Positions 9,218 through 17,850 of a stretch of DNA of 64,000 bases are shown here, in pieces. Source of the DNA: Methylotenera mobilis 13. GTDB taxonomy: Bacteria > Pseudomonadota > Gammaproteobacteria > Burkholderiales > Methylophilaceae. Numbering within the stretch: the stretch's first letter is position 1; every line of letters starts with the position of its first letter. The DNA lies in contig NZ_KB913035.1 of the NCBI RefSeq assembly GCF_000384255.1, positions 2,433,093 through 2,497,092 of the forward strand. The letters are read 5' to 3'. The translations under genes and the position numbers were made by a program. The notes under the pieces were generated by a model. That model searched no databases. It was not told the origin of the DNA and worked only from the letters and a program-made list of their open reading frames with translations.

Positions 9218-9247
9218 AAAAAAGCACGCAAATTTGCGTGCTTTTTT
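9218..9247. terminator. Bidirectional rho-independent terminator (envC / lipoprotein)
   Basis: AAAAAAGCACGCAAA is followed by its complement TTTGCGTGCTTTTTT. This is a perfect palindromic stem with an A-run on one side and a T-run on the other, so it can act in both directions. It lies 91 bp after envC and 39 bp after the end of the convergent lipoprotein gene. Confidence 0.9.
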
Positions 9248-9252
9248 ATAAA

Positions 9253-9282
9253 TACCGTTTAGCAAAATATTGCTAAACGGTA
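9253..9282. repeat. Second perfect hairpin, 12-bp arms
   Basis: TACCGTTTAGCA, a 6-nt loop (AAATAT), then TGCTAAACGGTA. The perfect 12-bp stem begins 4 nt beyond the stop codon of the lipoprotein gene on the minus strand. It lacks its own T-run; it may stabilise the mRNA 3' end or act together with the terminator at 9218-9247. Confidence 0.8.
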
Positions 9283-9286
9283 AGGA

Positions 9287-9571
9287 TTATTGCGGTTCTG
9301 AATCTGCAAATTTGGCGACTTCGCCAGCAGCAGCAGCGGCGGCGGCTTCTGTTTCAGCAGCAATTTGTGCTGGATCTAAAGTAATGCCAGGAACACGCTC
9401 ATCTGCAGATGGCTCATACCCACCAGATACAGGTGCAGCTGGTGCTGGTGCTTCCACTGGTGCAGCAACTGGCGCCTCTTCTACTGGTGCTACTTCTTCT
9501 TTTTCACCACAACCTACCACCAATAAACTTGTCATTCCCAATACTAATAGTGAGCGCAATAACATAGACAT
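9287..9571 (-). CDS. Small Ala/Pro/Glu-rich lipoprotein
   Basis: Taken from ATG 9571 (94 residues), because AAGGAGA at 9574-9581 is a near-perfect ribosome site for it; a longer in-frame start has none. A type II signal peptide ends with the lipobox LVVGC (Cys21). The rest is low-complexity: alternating Glu/Val/Ala/Pro (EEAPVAAPVEAPAPAAP), then YEPSADERVPGITLD, then an Ala run. No known fold is recognised. It is probably a periplasm-facing lipoprotein with a flexible tail. The strong ribosome site and double 3' hairpin suggest high expression. Confidence 0.75.
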   Translation of the reverse strand: MSMLLRSLLVLGMTSLLVVGCGEKEEVAPVEEAPVAAPVEAPAPAAPVSGGYEPSADERVPGITLDPAQIAAETEAAAAAAAGEVAKFADSEPQ

Positions 9572-9790
9572 AAAATCTCCTTTTATAATTAGATAATTTA
9601 AACAGATGCTCATCGTTTTATATTCAATGAGTTAAGCTGTTTTTTGAAACCAGAGCTTATTCTAACGCATTCAAGATTCTCTGCAACCTTAATGCAATAT
9701 ATGGCAATCATCAATCAATTCAAAAGTACTTACTGATGTTTATTCACCCACTTAAAATATGCTGTATTCATCACGATCTTTAATGCAAAA

Positions 9791-10210
9791 TTAATCACCA
9801 ATCAAGTGAAAAATAACCCGACGATGACTAGCAATGTGTCGATGCTCGTATAAAAAAACACCTTGCCATTGTCCTAATGCAAGCTTACTTTCTAATAATG
9901 GAATAGATAAATGAGTTTGCGTAAGTGCGGACCGCACATGTGCAGGCATATCATCTGGCCCTTCAACTGTGTGAATAAATAGTGGGTCTCCATCAGGTAC
10001 CAGTCGATTAAAGAACGACTCCATATCAACCAACACATCATGGTCGTAATTCTCATTAATCAAAAGACTCGCAGAGGTGTGTTGTATATAAAGCGTGACC
10101 ATCCCTGTACGTAATCCACTTGACTCAGCCCAGTCAATGACCTGCGGCGTAATATCGTAAAGTTTGCGGCCTTTTGTATGAACGCTAATCTGCCCTGTTC
10201 TTTGTTGCAT
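9791..10210 (-). CDS. YjbQ family protein (UPF0047)
   Basis: Protein of 139 residues, full length for the UPF0047/YjbQ family. The signature QHTSASL and the ENYDHDVLVDM, HTVEGPDDMPAHV and LGQWQGVFLYEHR blocks are visible; the conserved histidines form a metal site in known structures. Members have weak thiamine-phosphate synthase activity; the physiological role is unclear. It stands alone, 68 bp downstream of the lipoprotein gene on the same strand. Confidence 0.88.
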   Translation of the reverse strand: MQQRTGQISVHTKGRKLYDITPQVIDWAESSGLRTGMVTLYIQHTSASLLINENYDHDVLVDMESFFNRLVPDGDPLFIHTVEGPDDMPAHVRSALTQTHLSIPLLESKLALGQWQGVFLYEHRHIASHRRVIFHLIGD

Positions 10211-10278
10211 AGACTACTCCAAACTCATCTTGAATGGATAGAGTATATCTAAAGTACTAGGCACAACTCAATCCAAAC

Positions 10279-10839
10279 TTACCAGCAACCCCATGGCGAA
10301 AAATATCCTGCGCCCATCCCAAAACGCGGACCGAATCTAGAACCATAAGCACCAAACCCATATGGGCTAAATCCAAAACGTTGGTATCGACAAAATGGAT
10401 CTTCGAAGCGCTGACGATTAATCATTTGCTGTTTAAGCTTTGCTAACTCAGCACGTTTATCTTGCTCTCGCTTGTTGATTTCCTCTGCAAGCTTATTCCT
10501 TAAGGCAAGCTCACGACCAGTATGAATGTAATCAAGCACCTTTTTATCTACACCTCGATGACTTAAATCGACACTTTGGCTAGGTGTAAGGGCATAACTG
10601 GAGTCTGACTCTTTTATTTTTTGAATAATCTGCTCGTAACCTAATCCTTGTTTAGAAAGAGATACGATTTCATCCAAACTCAACACAGCTTGAGGCTGCG
10701 GCATGATCCTTTCTAAGTCATCGGCAGAAATTCTGTCGATCTGAGGTGAACCTCCAGCTTGCTTACCATCAGTTGCACACCCTGCAAGAAAACTCATCAG
10801 GATAATCATTACAAAACAAGTGCGACTATTGATGCTCAT
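10279..10839 (-). CDS. Lipoprotein with helical middle and Gly/Tyr/Phe-rich C-terminus
   Basis: Protein of 186 residues that I do not recognise. A type II signal peptide ends at the lipobox LAGC (Cys21). Residues 50-100 hold a short helical region (LSLDEIVSLSKQGLGYEQ and VDLSHRGVDKKVLDYI) repeated in style. A charged coiled coil follows (about 110-140). The tail is rich in Gly, Phe, Tyr and Pro (FGFSPYGFGAYGSRFG) and ends PWGCW. It starts 5 nt after the lytic transglycosylase stop, so the two are probably co-translated and may act together in the cell envelope. Confidence 0.65.
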   Translation of the reverse strand: MSINSRTCFVMIILMSFLAGCATDGKQAGGSPQIDRISADDLERIMPQPQAVLSLDEIVSLSKQGLGYEQIIQKIKESDSSYALTPSQSVDLSHRGVDKKVLDYIHTGRELALRNKLAEEINKREQDKRAELAKLKQQMINRQRFEDPFCRYQRFGFSPYGFGAYGSRFGPRFGMGAGYFSPWGCW

Positions 10840-10844
10840 GATGA

Positions 10845-11762
10845 TTAACCCCTCCGTTTAAAAATGGGGGATGGCTCCGTGATGGTGCCATCAAAACTAT
10901 GATTCTTGACTGGGTAGCGTGCTTGTACCTTTTTGACGTACTGACGTGTCTCTGGAAAAGGTGGAATACCGTTGTATTTGTTCACGGAACCTTCACCAGC
11001 GTTGTATGCAGCTACAGCCAACGCAACATCTCCTTTAAAGTAAGCGAGCAGCCAACGCAAGTACGCTACGCCACCTTTGATATTCTGGCTTGCATTAAAT
11101 GCATTTTTTACGTTAAACCGATCGGCAGTATCAGGAATCAATTGCATCAAACCTTGGGCTTGCTGATTTGATTGCGCAGTGGTGACAAAGTTGGATTCCA
11201 CCGAAATGATAGAAAGTACTAACTTAGCATCTACTTTATACCAAGCTGAAATCGTATCAACCAAATGCAAAATCCAGCTCTTATCTTTAGGTAGCCCTGC
11301 GACGTACTGATCAATGGTTGCCACATGAGCATACTCTAATGGTGCTTTTTCTGGCTCAACTTCAGCCAGCACACAAGGAGGCAAATCAACCATGCTAAGC
11401 TCTACAGTCTCCAGCATCTTTTGTGACTCATAGTGCCCTTGTAAAGATGCCGTTGCAAACATGGCGGCGGCTAAATCCCGATTAGCGGGAACACCTTTGC
11501 CAGAGGCATACAACATACCAAGCCTAAACTGTGCCTCAGCACTACCTAAGCGCGAGGCTTGACAATAAAATCTCGCAGCCTGCCAATCACTATCTACATT
11601 TTTCACATCGTGCTCTGCGTCTACTGCACGCAACAGCAAAGACCGAATGACTTCGGGCTCATGATTAAATGTTTCCAGCTCATGCTGGCTGAGTTCTGCA
11701 TATGACACATTTGCCACCGTAACAAGCATGGCAAACATGACGCGTCTCAACTTATTCATCAA
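10845..11762 (-). CDS. Lytic transglycosylase with N-terminal Sel1-like repeats
   Basis: Protein of 305 residues: signal peptide (1-22), Sel1/TPR-like repeats at about 60-120 (AEAQFRLGMLYASGKGVPANRD is the clearest), then a C-terminal SLT domain at about 165-290. The catalytic glutamate is Glu189 in ISVES; GLMQL and AYNAGEG complete the family signature. It cleaves the MurNAc-GlcNAc bond of peptidoglycan in the periplasm. The repeats probably mediate protein contacts. It lies 54 nt downstream of clpB on the same strand, with a lipoprotein 5 nt behind it. Confidence 0.87.
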   Translation of the reverse strand: MMNKLRRVMFAMLVTVANVSYAELSQHELETFNHEPEVIRSLLLRAVDAEHDVKNVDSDWQAARFYCQASRLGSAEAQFRLGMLYASGKGVPANRDLAAAMFATASLQGHYESQKMLETVELSMVDLPPCVLAEVEPEKAPLEYAHVATIDQYVAGLPKDKSWILHLVDTISAWYKVDAKLVLSIISVESNFVTTAQSNQQAQGLMQLIPDTADRFNVKNAFNASQNIKGGVAYLRWLLAYFKGDVALAVAAYNAGEGSVNKYNGIPPFPETRQYVKKVQARYPVKNHSFDGTITEPSPIFKRRG

Positions 11763-11816
11763 TAGATTGCTGATTAATCCACTCCTTTAGCCTAGGACAT
11801 TTCATCCTGAGGTACG

Positions 11817-14408
11817 TTAAGTATTCGCTTTTGTAAACACAAGCTTACCTGCTTTAACGTCAATTTTGACAATATCTTTTGCAATAAAATTCCCAGCCAA
11901 AATTTCACGGGCTAGCGGATTCTCAATTTCGCTTTGTATAGCGCGCTTAAGTGGCCGCGCACCATAAACGGGGTCAAATCCTGCATTGGCAATTTCGGTC
12001 ACTGCTGCATCCGTCAACTCTAACTGCATATCCATTGCCGCTAGGCGTTTAGCAAGATATTGCAACTGAATTGCCGCGATCGATTTAATATTAGCCTCAC
12101 CCAGTGCATGGAACACCACGACTTCATCAATCCGATTGACAAATTCAGGTCTGAAATGTGTTTTCACTTCACCCATCACCGCCAACTTAACCAACTGATA
12201 ATCTTGATCACTCATGCTCTGTATCATTTGGCTACCAAGGTTAGAAGTCATAATAATCACGGTATTCTTAAAATCTACAGTACGGCCTTGCCCATCGGTC
12301 AAACGGCCATCATCTAACACTTGCAGCAATACGTTAAATACATCGGGATGCGCTTTTTCTACCTCATCTAACAAAATAACGCTATAAGGTTTGCGGCGTA
12401 CGGCTTCAGTGAGCGTACCGCCCTCTTCATAGCCAACATAGCCAGGTGGCGCACCTATCATCCGTGCAACAGAGTGCTTCTCCATAAACTCACTCATGTC
12501 GATGCGAATCAAATGGTCCTCTGAATCAAACAAAAAGTTAGCAAGCGATTTGCATAACTCGGTTTTACCCACACCTGTAGGCCCTAAGAATAAGAAGCTA
12601 CCATAAGGTCGGTTTGGGTCACCCAAGCCTGAGCGTGAACGGCGAATTGCATCCGAAACCAGTCGCACAGCTTCGTCTTGCCCAACTACGCGCTCATGTA
12701 GTTTAGCCTCCATGGTCAACAGTTTTTCACGCTCACCTGTCATCATTTTGCTCACAGGGATACCCGTTGCGCGGCTCACTACTTCGGCAATTTCATCGGC
12801 CCCCACTTCGGTGCGCAACATTCGGTGCTTGGTTAAATCTACACTCACTTCAGCAGTTGATGCCTGCTTTAGTTGCGTTTCCAATTGCGGCAACTTGCCA
12901 TACTGCAACTCAGAGACTTTCTGCCAATCGCCTTTACGCGTGGCTTCTTCCATCTCAAACTTTACTTTCTCAATCGCTTCTTTAATGTGTGCAGAGCCTT
13001 GCACCTGCGCTTTTTCTGACTTCCATATTTCTTCTAAATCAGCATATTCTTTCTCAAGTTTGCTAATTTCCTCTTCAATCAGTTCAAAACGTTTTATACT
13101 ACCCTCGTCTTTTTCACGACGGACAGCTTCACGCTCAATTTTGAGCTGAATCAGGCGACGTTCTAATTTATCCATCACTTCAGGTTTGGAATCAATTTCC
13201 ATTTTGATGCGGCTTGCGGCCTCATCAATCAAATCAATCGCCTTATCTGGCAAAAAACGGTCTGTAATATATCGATGTGAAAGTTCTGCGGCAGCCACAA
13301 TCGCTGGGTCAGTAATTTCTACACCGTGATGCAGTTCATACTTTTCTTGCAAGCCACGCAATATAGCAATCGTTGCCTCTACACTAGGTTCATCTACCAA
13401 CACCTTTTGGAAGCGGCGCTCTAACGCTGCATCTTTTTCAATATATTTGCGATATTCATCTAGAGTGGTAGCGCCTACGCAATGCAACTCACCGCGCGCA
13501 AGTGCTGGTTTAAGCATATTGCCAGCATCCATGGCTCCCTCGGCCTTACCCGCACCCACCATAGTATGAATTTCATCAATAAAGACAATGGTTTGGCCTT
13601 CATCCTGCGCTAGCTCTTTCAACACAGACTTCAAACGTTCTTCAAACTCACCACGATATTTAGCACCCGCCAGTAATGCCGCCATATCGAGTGACAGTAC
13701 TTTTTTACCTTTTAGCGACTCAGGTACTTCACCATTCACAATACGCTGTGCCAAGCCTTCTACAATCGCAGTTTTACCCACACCAGGCTCACCAATCAGC
13801 ACTGGGTTATTTTTAGTACGGCGCTGTAACACTTGAATCGCACGACGGATTTCATCATCACGGCCAATCACTGGGTCTAATTTACCTAGTCGGGCGCGCT
13901 CAGTTAAATCGATAGTGTATTTCTTAAGAGACTCACGCTGACCTTCTGCCTCTTGGCTATCTACATTTTCGTTACCACGCACAGCTTGTACAGCAGCCTC
14001 TAATGCGGCCGTTGTTAACCCATTTTTCTTAAGCAACTTTCCTGCTTCGCCTTTATCATCAGCTAACGCTAACAAAAACATTTCACTCGCGATATAAGCA
14101 TCACCGCGCTTTTGTGAAAGCTTATCTGTCACATTAAGTAGATTATTTAAGTCACGTGAAATCGCCACCTCTCCACCGGCATCTGCTGACTTAGGTAGAT
14201 TTGCTATTGCAGCAGTTAACCCAGTTTTAAGTTGATTAAGCTGCACGCCTGCTCGTGCTAATAAAGAGGCAGTGCCTCCATCATCTTGTTGTAACAATGC
14301 TTGCAGTAAATGTGGCGGTTCAATAGCGGTGTTATCCGCGCCCAAAGCAAGGCTTTGCGCATCGCTAATCGCCTGTTGAAACTTAGTCGTTAATTTATCA
14401 AAGCGCAC
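11817..14408 (-). CDS. clpB: ATP-dependent disaggregase ClpB
   Basis: Hexameric AAA+ disaggregase that resolves protein aggregates with DnaK. The length of 863 residues is usual. Domains in order: N-terminal Clp repeats (1-145), NBD1 with GEPGVGKT at about 205, the coiled-coil M-domain (about 410-525) that marks ClpB rather than ClpA, and NBD2 with GPTGVGKT at about 605. The start is GTG 14408, with AGGAG upstream and the expected N-terminus ([10 protein letters not shown]). A sigma-32 type promoter lies upstream (14461-14486). Confidence 0.97.
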   Translation of the reverse strand: MRFDKLTTKFQQAISDAQSLALGADNTAIEPPHLLQALLQQDDGGTASLLARAGVQLNQLKTGLTAAIANLPKSADAGGEVAISRDLNNLLNVTDKLSQKRGDAYIASEMFLLALADDKGEAGKLLKKNGLTTAALEAAVQAVRGNENVDSQEAEGQRESLKKYTIDLTERARLGKLDPVIGRDDEIRRAIQVLQRRTKNNPVLIGEPGVGKTAIVEGLAQRIVNGEVPESLKGKKVLSLDMAALLAGAKYRGEFEERLKSVLKELAQDEGQTIVFIDEIHTMVGAGKAEGAMDAGNMLKPALARGELHCVGATTLDEYRKYIEKDAALERRFQKVLVDEPSVEATIAILRGLQEKYELHHGVEITDPAIVAAAELSHRYITDRFLPDKAIDLIDEAASRIKMEIDSKPEVMDKLERRLIQLKIEREAVRREKDEGSIKRFELIEEEISKLEKEYADLEEIWKSEKAQVQGSAHIKEAIEKVKFEMEEATRKGDWQKVSELQYGKLPQLETQLKQASTAEVSVDLTKHRMLRTEVGADEIAEVVSRATGIPVSKMMTGEREKLLTMEAKLHERVVGQDEAVRLVSDAIRRSRSGLGDPNRPYGSFLFLGPTGVGKTELCKSLANFLFDSEDHLIRIDMSEFMEKHSVARMIGAPPGYVGYEEGGTLTEAVRRKPYSVILLDEVEKAHPDVFNVLLQVLDDGRLTDGQGRTVDFKNTVIIMTSNLGSQMIQSMSDQDYQLVKLAVMGEVKTHFRPEFVNRIDEVVVFHALGEANIKSIAAIQLQYLAKRLAAMDMQLELTDAAVTEIANAGFDPVYGARPLKRAIQSEIENPLAREILAGNFIAKDIVKIDVKAGKLVFTKANT

Positions 14409-14460
14409 GGGTCTCTCCTATCATGATCACTCTAATGTTTAAATGCTTATCCACAATCAA

Positions 14461-14486
14461 CATGGGGCTTAATCTTTACTTTTCAA
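14461..14486 (-). promoter_or_regulatory. Sigma-32 (RpoH) type heat-shock promoter of clpB
   Basis: On the minus strand TTGAAA (14486-14481) is followed after 13 bp by CCCCATG (14467-14461) and then T, matching the RpoH consensus TTGAAA / CCCCATnT almost exactly. The distance to the clpB GTG start is about 52 nt. This fits ClpB as a classic heat-shock gene. Confidence 0.88.
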
Positions 14487-14568
14487 TATATAATACAAAG
14501 TATTAATTCGTTATTTAAGTGGCAATGGAATTAACCGTATTTTTGATGATGCCATTGCATGGAGTGGA

Positions 14569-16932
14569 TTGTTGCTAACCGATACTTTGAGCGCTGAAGA
14601 TGCACTACCCAATCCAGCTTGGGCGATTTTAGATACCAAAGACCAATGGGACGCATTTAGCCAAACTGTAGAAAATCAAGGTATACAATCTACGTCAGAG
14701 CCATTGGTGCAATCCAATTTAATGCTCGACGGGTTACGCTGTGCTGCCTGCTCAGGCATCATTGAACAAGGCCTCCAAGCGACACCCGGCATTATCAGCG
14801 CTCGTGTCAGCATGTCCAAAAAACGCGCTGTGGTTGTATGGTCGCCTAGTGTAACTCTACCCTCCAAAATATTAACGACAATTCATGATTTAGGTTATAC
14901 CGGCTTTCCTGCAACCCAACATGAAGACGACTTAGTCTCCCAGCAAAAGCAAAGAGCAGCATTCTGGCGTTGGATGGTATCTGGCTTCTGCATGATGCAA
15001 GTGATGATGTACGCTAGTCCGACTTACTTCACAGCACCAGGCGAAATTTCTAGCGATATTTTGCATCTACTGAATTGGGCGTCATGGCTACTAAGCCTAC
15101 CAGTACTTTTATTCTCAAGCCGATCTTTCTTTAGCAATGCATTGCGCGACCTAAAGCAAAAACAAATTAGCATGGATCTCCCCGTTGCGCTGGGCATTAT
15201 CATCACATTTATTGTGAGTTCGGCCGCTACATTTGAACCCAACAGCTGGTGGGGCAATACTGTCTATTTTGACTCACTCACCATGTTTGTGTTTTTCTTA
15301 CTTTCTGCGCGCCTGATCGAAGTTAAGTTACATCGTAAAACGCTAGGCGCACTCGAAAGCCTAGTAAGCCGCATTCCAGAAAATACTGAACGACAAAATC
15401 CAGATGGCTCATTTACACGAGTGCTAAACACAAAGCTTAAAATTGGCGATATCGTGCGCGTGCAGATTGGCGAAGCTTTCCCTGCTGATGGAAAAATCAT
15501 TTCAGGCAACACCAGTGTCGATGAGTCTCTACTTACCGGTGAATCTACCCCCATCCAAAAAAATCATAATGACGATGTGATTGCAGGCAGTTATAACTTG
15601 CGTCAGCCAGTTTGCATCACCCTCAATACCATTGGTGAATCTACAAAGTATGGCCAAATTGTAAACCTTATCAACAATGCGGCAGTAGAAAAACCTCGCC
15701 TATCAAAACTCGCAGATCGTGTTGCGCGGCCATTCTTAATTTTCGTCATCCTCAGCGCTGCTATTGCAGCAGCTCTACTTTGGGACGTTGACCGTGGTAG
15801 AGCATTGATGACTGCTGCTGCGGTACTCATTGTGACCTGCCCGTGCGCACTATCTTTAGCAACCCCTGCTGCAATGCTTGCCAGCGCAAGCGCGTTCGTT
15901 AAGCGAGGAATTTTAATCAAGCGCTTACAGGCGATTGAAAATATCGCCGATATCGACACCATTATCTTCGATAAAACGGGCACACTGACAGAAGATCATA
16001 TTCAACTTAAGGCAATTGAACCAAAAACTGGGCTTACTGAATCTGAGGCATTATCAGTCGCCGCAGCCATCGCCCAGCATTCAATGCACCCCATTTCTCG
16101 CGCACTCTTTAAGGCAAACAAGACTAGTAGCAATTTAGATACGCTGAATCTTGTGCTAGCAGACATTGAATTAGAAAATATTCAAGAAACTGCTGGCGCT
16201 GGCATTAGCGGAGCCATCAAGATGAGTACAATGGAGAGACTTCCCGCTCATCTCAATCTTATTGGTACCGAGCTTAAACTAGGTTCAGCAGTTTTTTGCG
16301 GCATTGCAGAATCTAGCACAAATGCACAGCAAGTCTATTTAGCGAACAATCAAGGCTGGTTAGCAACCTTTACTTTACAAGAGGCCATCAAACACAATGC
16401 CGCCATTGCTATTCAGTCATTAAAAAATTCAGGGCTAAACATTGAACTGCTCTCCGGCGATCGCTCAAACGCAGTAGAAAATACGGCCAAACAAATAGGT
16501 ATTAAACAATTCCAATCGGCTTGCAGCCCAGAAGACAAACTTTTACGCCTACAAGCACTCAAACGAGAAGGTAGGAAAGTACTGATGGTAGGCGACGGCT
16601 TAAATGATGGTCCTATTTTAGCCAGTGCTCATGTATCAATTGCCATGGGCAAAGGTGTGCCACTCACGCTGGCACATGCTGACTATGTATTTTTAAATGG
16701 TGATATTAGCCAAATTCCTTACCTAATTCGCCATGCAAAACAAACCATGAGCATAATTAAAGAAAATATCGCTTGGGCAATCATCTATAATCTAATCAGT
16801 ATTCCCCTCGCATTTTTTGGCATATTATCTGCATGGCTGGCAGGACTGGGTATGGCGGTTAGCTCGCTCATTGTGGTGGCTAATGCACTACGTTTAACTA
16901 AATTTGCATCATCAAAAACTGACACTAAATAG
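14569..16932 (+). CDS. ccoI: Cu+-transporting P1B-type ATPase CcoI/FixI
   Basis: Copper-exporting P-type ATPase required for cbb3 oxidase assembly. Length is 787 residues. One N-terminal heavy-metal domain with CAAC (Cys58, Cys61), about eight membrane segments, the transmembrane metal site CPC at 424-426, the phosphorylation motif DKTGT at 468 and GDGLND at about 675. It is assigned to the CcoI group because ccoS follows 21 nt later. There is no ATG start nearby; adjacent TTG codons at 14569 and 14572 follow GGAG (14561-14564), the second better spaced. The gene is divergent from clpB. Confidence 0.93.
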   Translation: MLLTDTLSAEDALPNPAWAILDTKDQWDAFSQTVENQGIQSTSEPLVQSNLMLDGLRCAACSGIIEQGLQATPGIISARVSMSKKRAVVVWSPSVTLPSKILTTIHDLGYTGFPATQHEDDLVSQQKQRAAFWRWMVSGFCMMQVMMYASPTYFTAPGEISSDILHLLNWASWLLSLPVLLFSSRSFFSNALRDLKQKQISMDLPVALGIIITFIVSSAATFEPNSWWGNTVYFDSLTMFVFFLLSARLIEVKLHRKTLGALESLVSRIPENTERQNPDGSFTRVLNTKLKIGDIVRVQIGEAFPADGKIISGNTSVDESLLTGESTPIQKNHNDDVIAGSYNLRQPVCITLNTIGESTKYGQIVNLINNAAVEKPRLSKLADRVARPFLIFVILSAAIAAALLWDVDRGRALMTAAAVLIVTCPCALSLATPAAMLASASAFVKRGILIKRLQAIENIADIDTIIFDKTGTLTEDHIQLKAIEPKTGLTESEALSVAAAIAQHSMHPISRALFKANKTSSNLDTLNLVLADIELENIQETAGAGISGAIKMSTMERLPAHLNLIGTELKLGSAVFCGIAESSTNAQQVYLANNQGWLATFTLQEAIKHNAAIAIQSLKNSGLNIELLSGDRSNAVENTAKQIGIKQFQSACSPEDKLLRLQALKREGRKVLMVGDGLNDGPILASAHVSIAMGKGVPLTLAHADYVFLNGDISQIPYLIRHAKQTMSIIKENIAWAIIYNLISIPLAFFGILSAWLAGLGMAVSSLIVVANALRLTKFASSKTDTK

Positions 16933-16953
16933 TGATCAACAAAGGAGCTAGTC

Positions 16954-17094
16954 ATGGACGTCTTATTCGTACTTATTCCACTCTCAGTCATCATGGCACT
17001 CGTTGTTCTTGGTGGATTATGGTGGGCAGTTTATCGCGGTCAATTTGAAGATATTGAAGACGAAGGTAAGCGAATTTTAGAAGATGACGACTAA
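16954..17094 (+). CDS. ccoS: cbb3-type oxidase assembly protein CcoS
   Basis: A 46-residue single-pass membrane protein: one hydrophobic helix (residues 4-27), then the WWAVYRGQFEDIE segment and an acidic tail ending EDDD, all typical of CcoS (FixS). AAAGGAG lies 6 nt upstream of the ATG. In other bacteria CcoS is needed for haem and copper incorporation into CcoN. It follows ccoI, completing the ccoIS pair, but ccoNOQP lies 9 kb further on. Confidence 0.93.
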   Translation: MDVLFVLIPLSVIMALVVLGGLWWAVYRGQFEDIEDEGKRILEDDD

Positions 17095-17132
17095 AATAAT
17101 TTGCTACCCAAAGTAGTCTCTGCCCATGTAGA

Positions 17133-17146
17133 TTGATTAATAACAA
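17133..17146. promoter_or_regulatory. Candidate FNR/Anr box upstream of the caa3 operon
   Basis: TTGAT-TAAT-AACAA matches the FNR consensus TTGAT-N4-ATCAA at 9 of 10 positions. It lies 216 bp upstream of the DUF2244 gene, in the only sizeable gap between ccoS and the cox genes. The distance is long for a classical activating site; it could instead repress or be chance. Confidence 0.45.
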
Positions 17147-17289
17147 CCCTCCGCAACCGCAAATCCAGCCTCAAATTGCACATTTTCAGAATGTCATATT
17201 TACGTACAAAGCCTTACAAAAATATTTCTATTTGTTTCAAATCTGTAACAAATTCTCTTGAGTAATTAATTTTTTTATGCTAGTTTCTG

Positions 17290-17312
17290 ACATGCGTCAA
17301 ATTGACGCATGT
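17290..17312. promoter_or_regulatory. 23-bp perfect palindrome, candidate RegA-type operator
   Basis: ACATGCGTCAA, one central A, then TTGACGCATGT: 11-bp arms with no mismatch. It ends 49 bp upstream of the DUF2244-cox operon start. The core GCGTCAA-n-TTGACGC resembles sites before the window's own regB gene (35652-35666 and 35688-35702) and loosely resembles the published RegR/RegA box (8 of 11 fixed positions). A dimeric regulator surely could bind here; naming RegA is inference. Confidence 0.65.
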
Positions 17313-17361
17313 GAAATTGTGTTAGCAAATCATCAATTTAAACGTAACGCTTGGATGATGC

Positions 17362-17826
17362 ATGACGGTTTCTGGCTCAAATGGCAACATACTGATTGCA
17401 AAGCCAAATAACTCGCTATCCCCCACAGGATTTGTCTGGTTGTTTGTTGGTGTTCTCACCATCACTTCAATCATTACAGTAGGGTTTGTTTCAGCGGGAG
17501 CTTGGATAGTGTTGCCGTTTGCAGGTCTTGAAATATTAGTGCTTGCCTATGTGTTAATGAATGCTTATTTACACTACGGTGACTTTGAAAGCATTACGCT
17601 AGTGAATGATGATGTAGTAATAGAGAAATACAGTTACAAAAGTTCTAAGAAATATACTTTTCAACGTTACTGGGTAAGGGTGACATTACGTAACACCCTA
17701 GACGGTACGGTCGCGATTTTCATTGGCTCACACGGCAAGGAAATCGAGTTTGGCAGTCGTTATATCAACAAAGAAGAGCGAGAGTCTATCGCCAAGCAGC
17801 TGAAGCAAGATTTAAAAATCGTTTAA
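17362..17826 (+). CDS. DUF2244 family membrane protein
   Basis: Protein of 154 residues with two adjacent N-terminal membrane helices (about 24-65) and a soluble C-terminal part (LRNTLDGTVAIFIGSHGKEIEFG). The pattern fits the DUF2244 family, which is commonly found directly in front of coxB in proteobacteria; its function is unknown, though the context suggests a part in oxidase biogenesis. It ends 24 nt before coxB and is the first gene of the operon. Confidence 0.8.
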   Translation: MTVSGSNGNILIAKPNNSLSPTGFVWLFVGVLTITSIITVGFVSAGAWIVLPFAGLEILVLAYVLMNAYLHYGDFESITLVNDDVVIEKYSYKSSKKYTFQRYWVRVTLRNTLDGTVAIFIGSHGKEIEFGSRYINKEERESIAKQLKQDLKIV

Positions 17827-17850
17827 TGGTTTTTTGTTTTGGGAGAAGGT

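Noticed and set aside
12712-13149. Long antisense reading frame inside clpB, and similar ones inside ccoI, gpmI, envC, ctaB and argJ
   Set aside because: They lie wholly opposite well-supported genes, have no ribosome sites and low-complexity Ser/Ala/Thr-rich translations typical of shadow frames.
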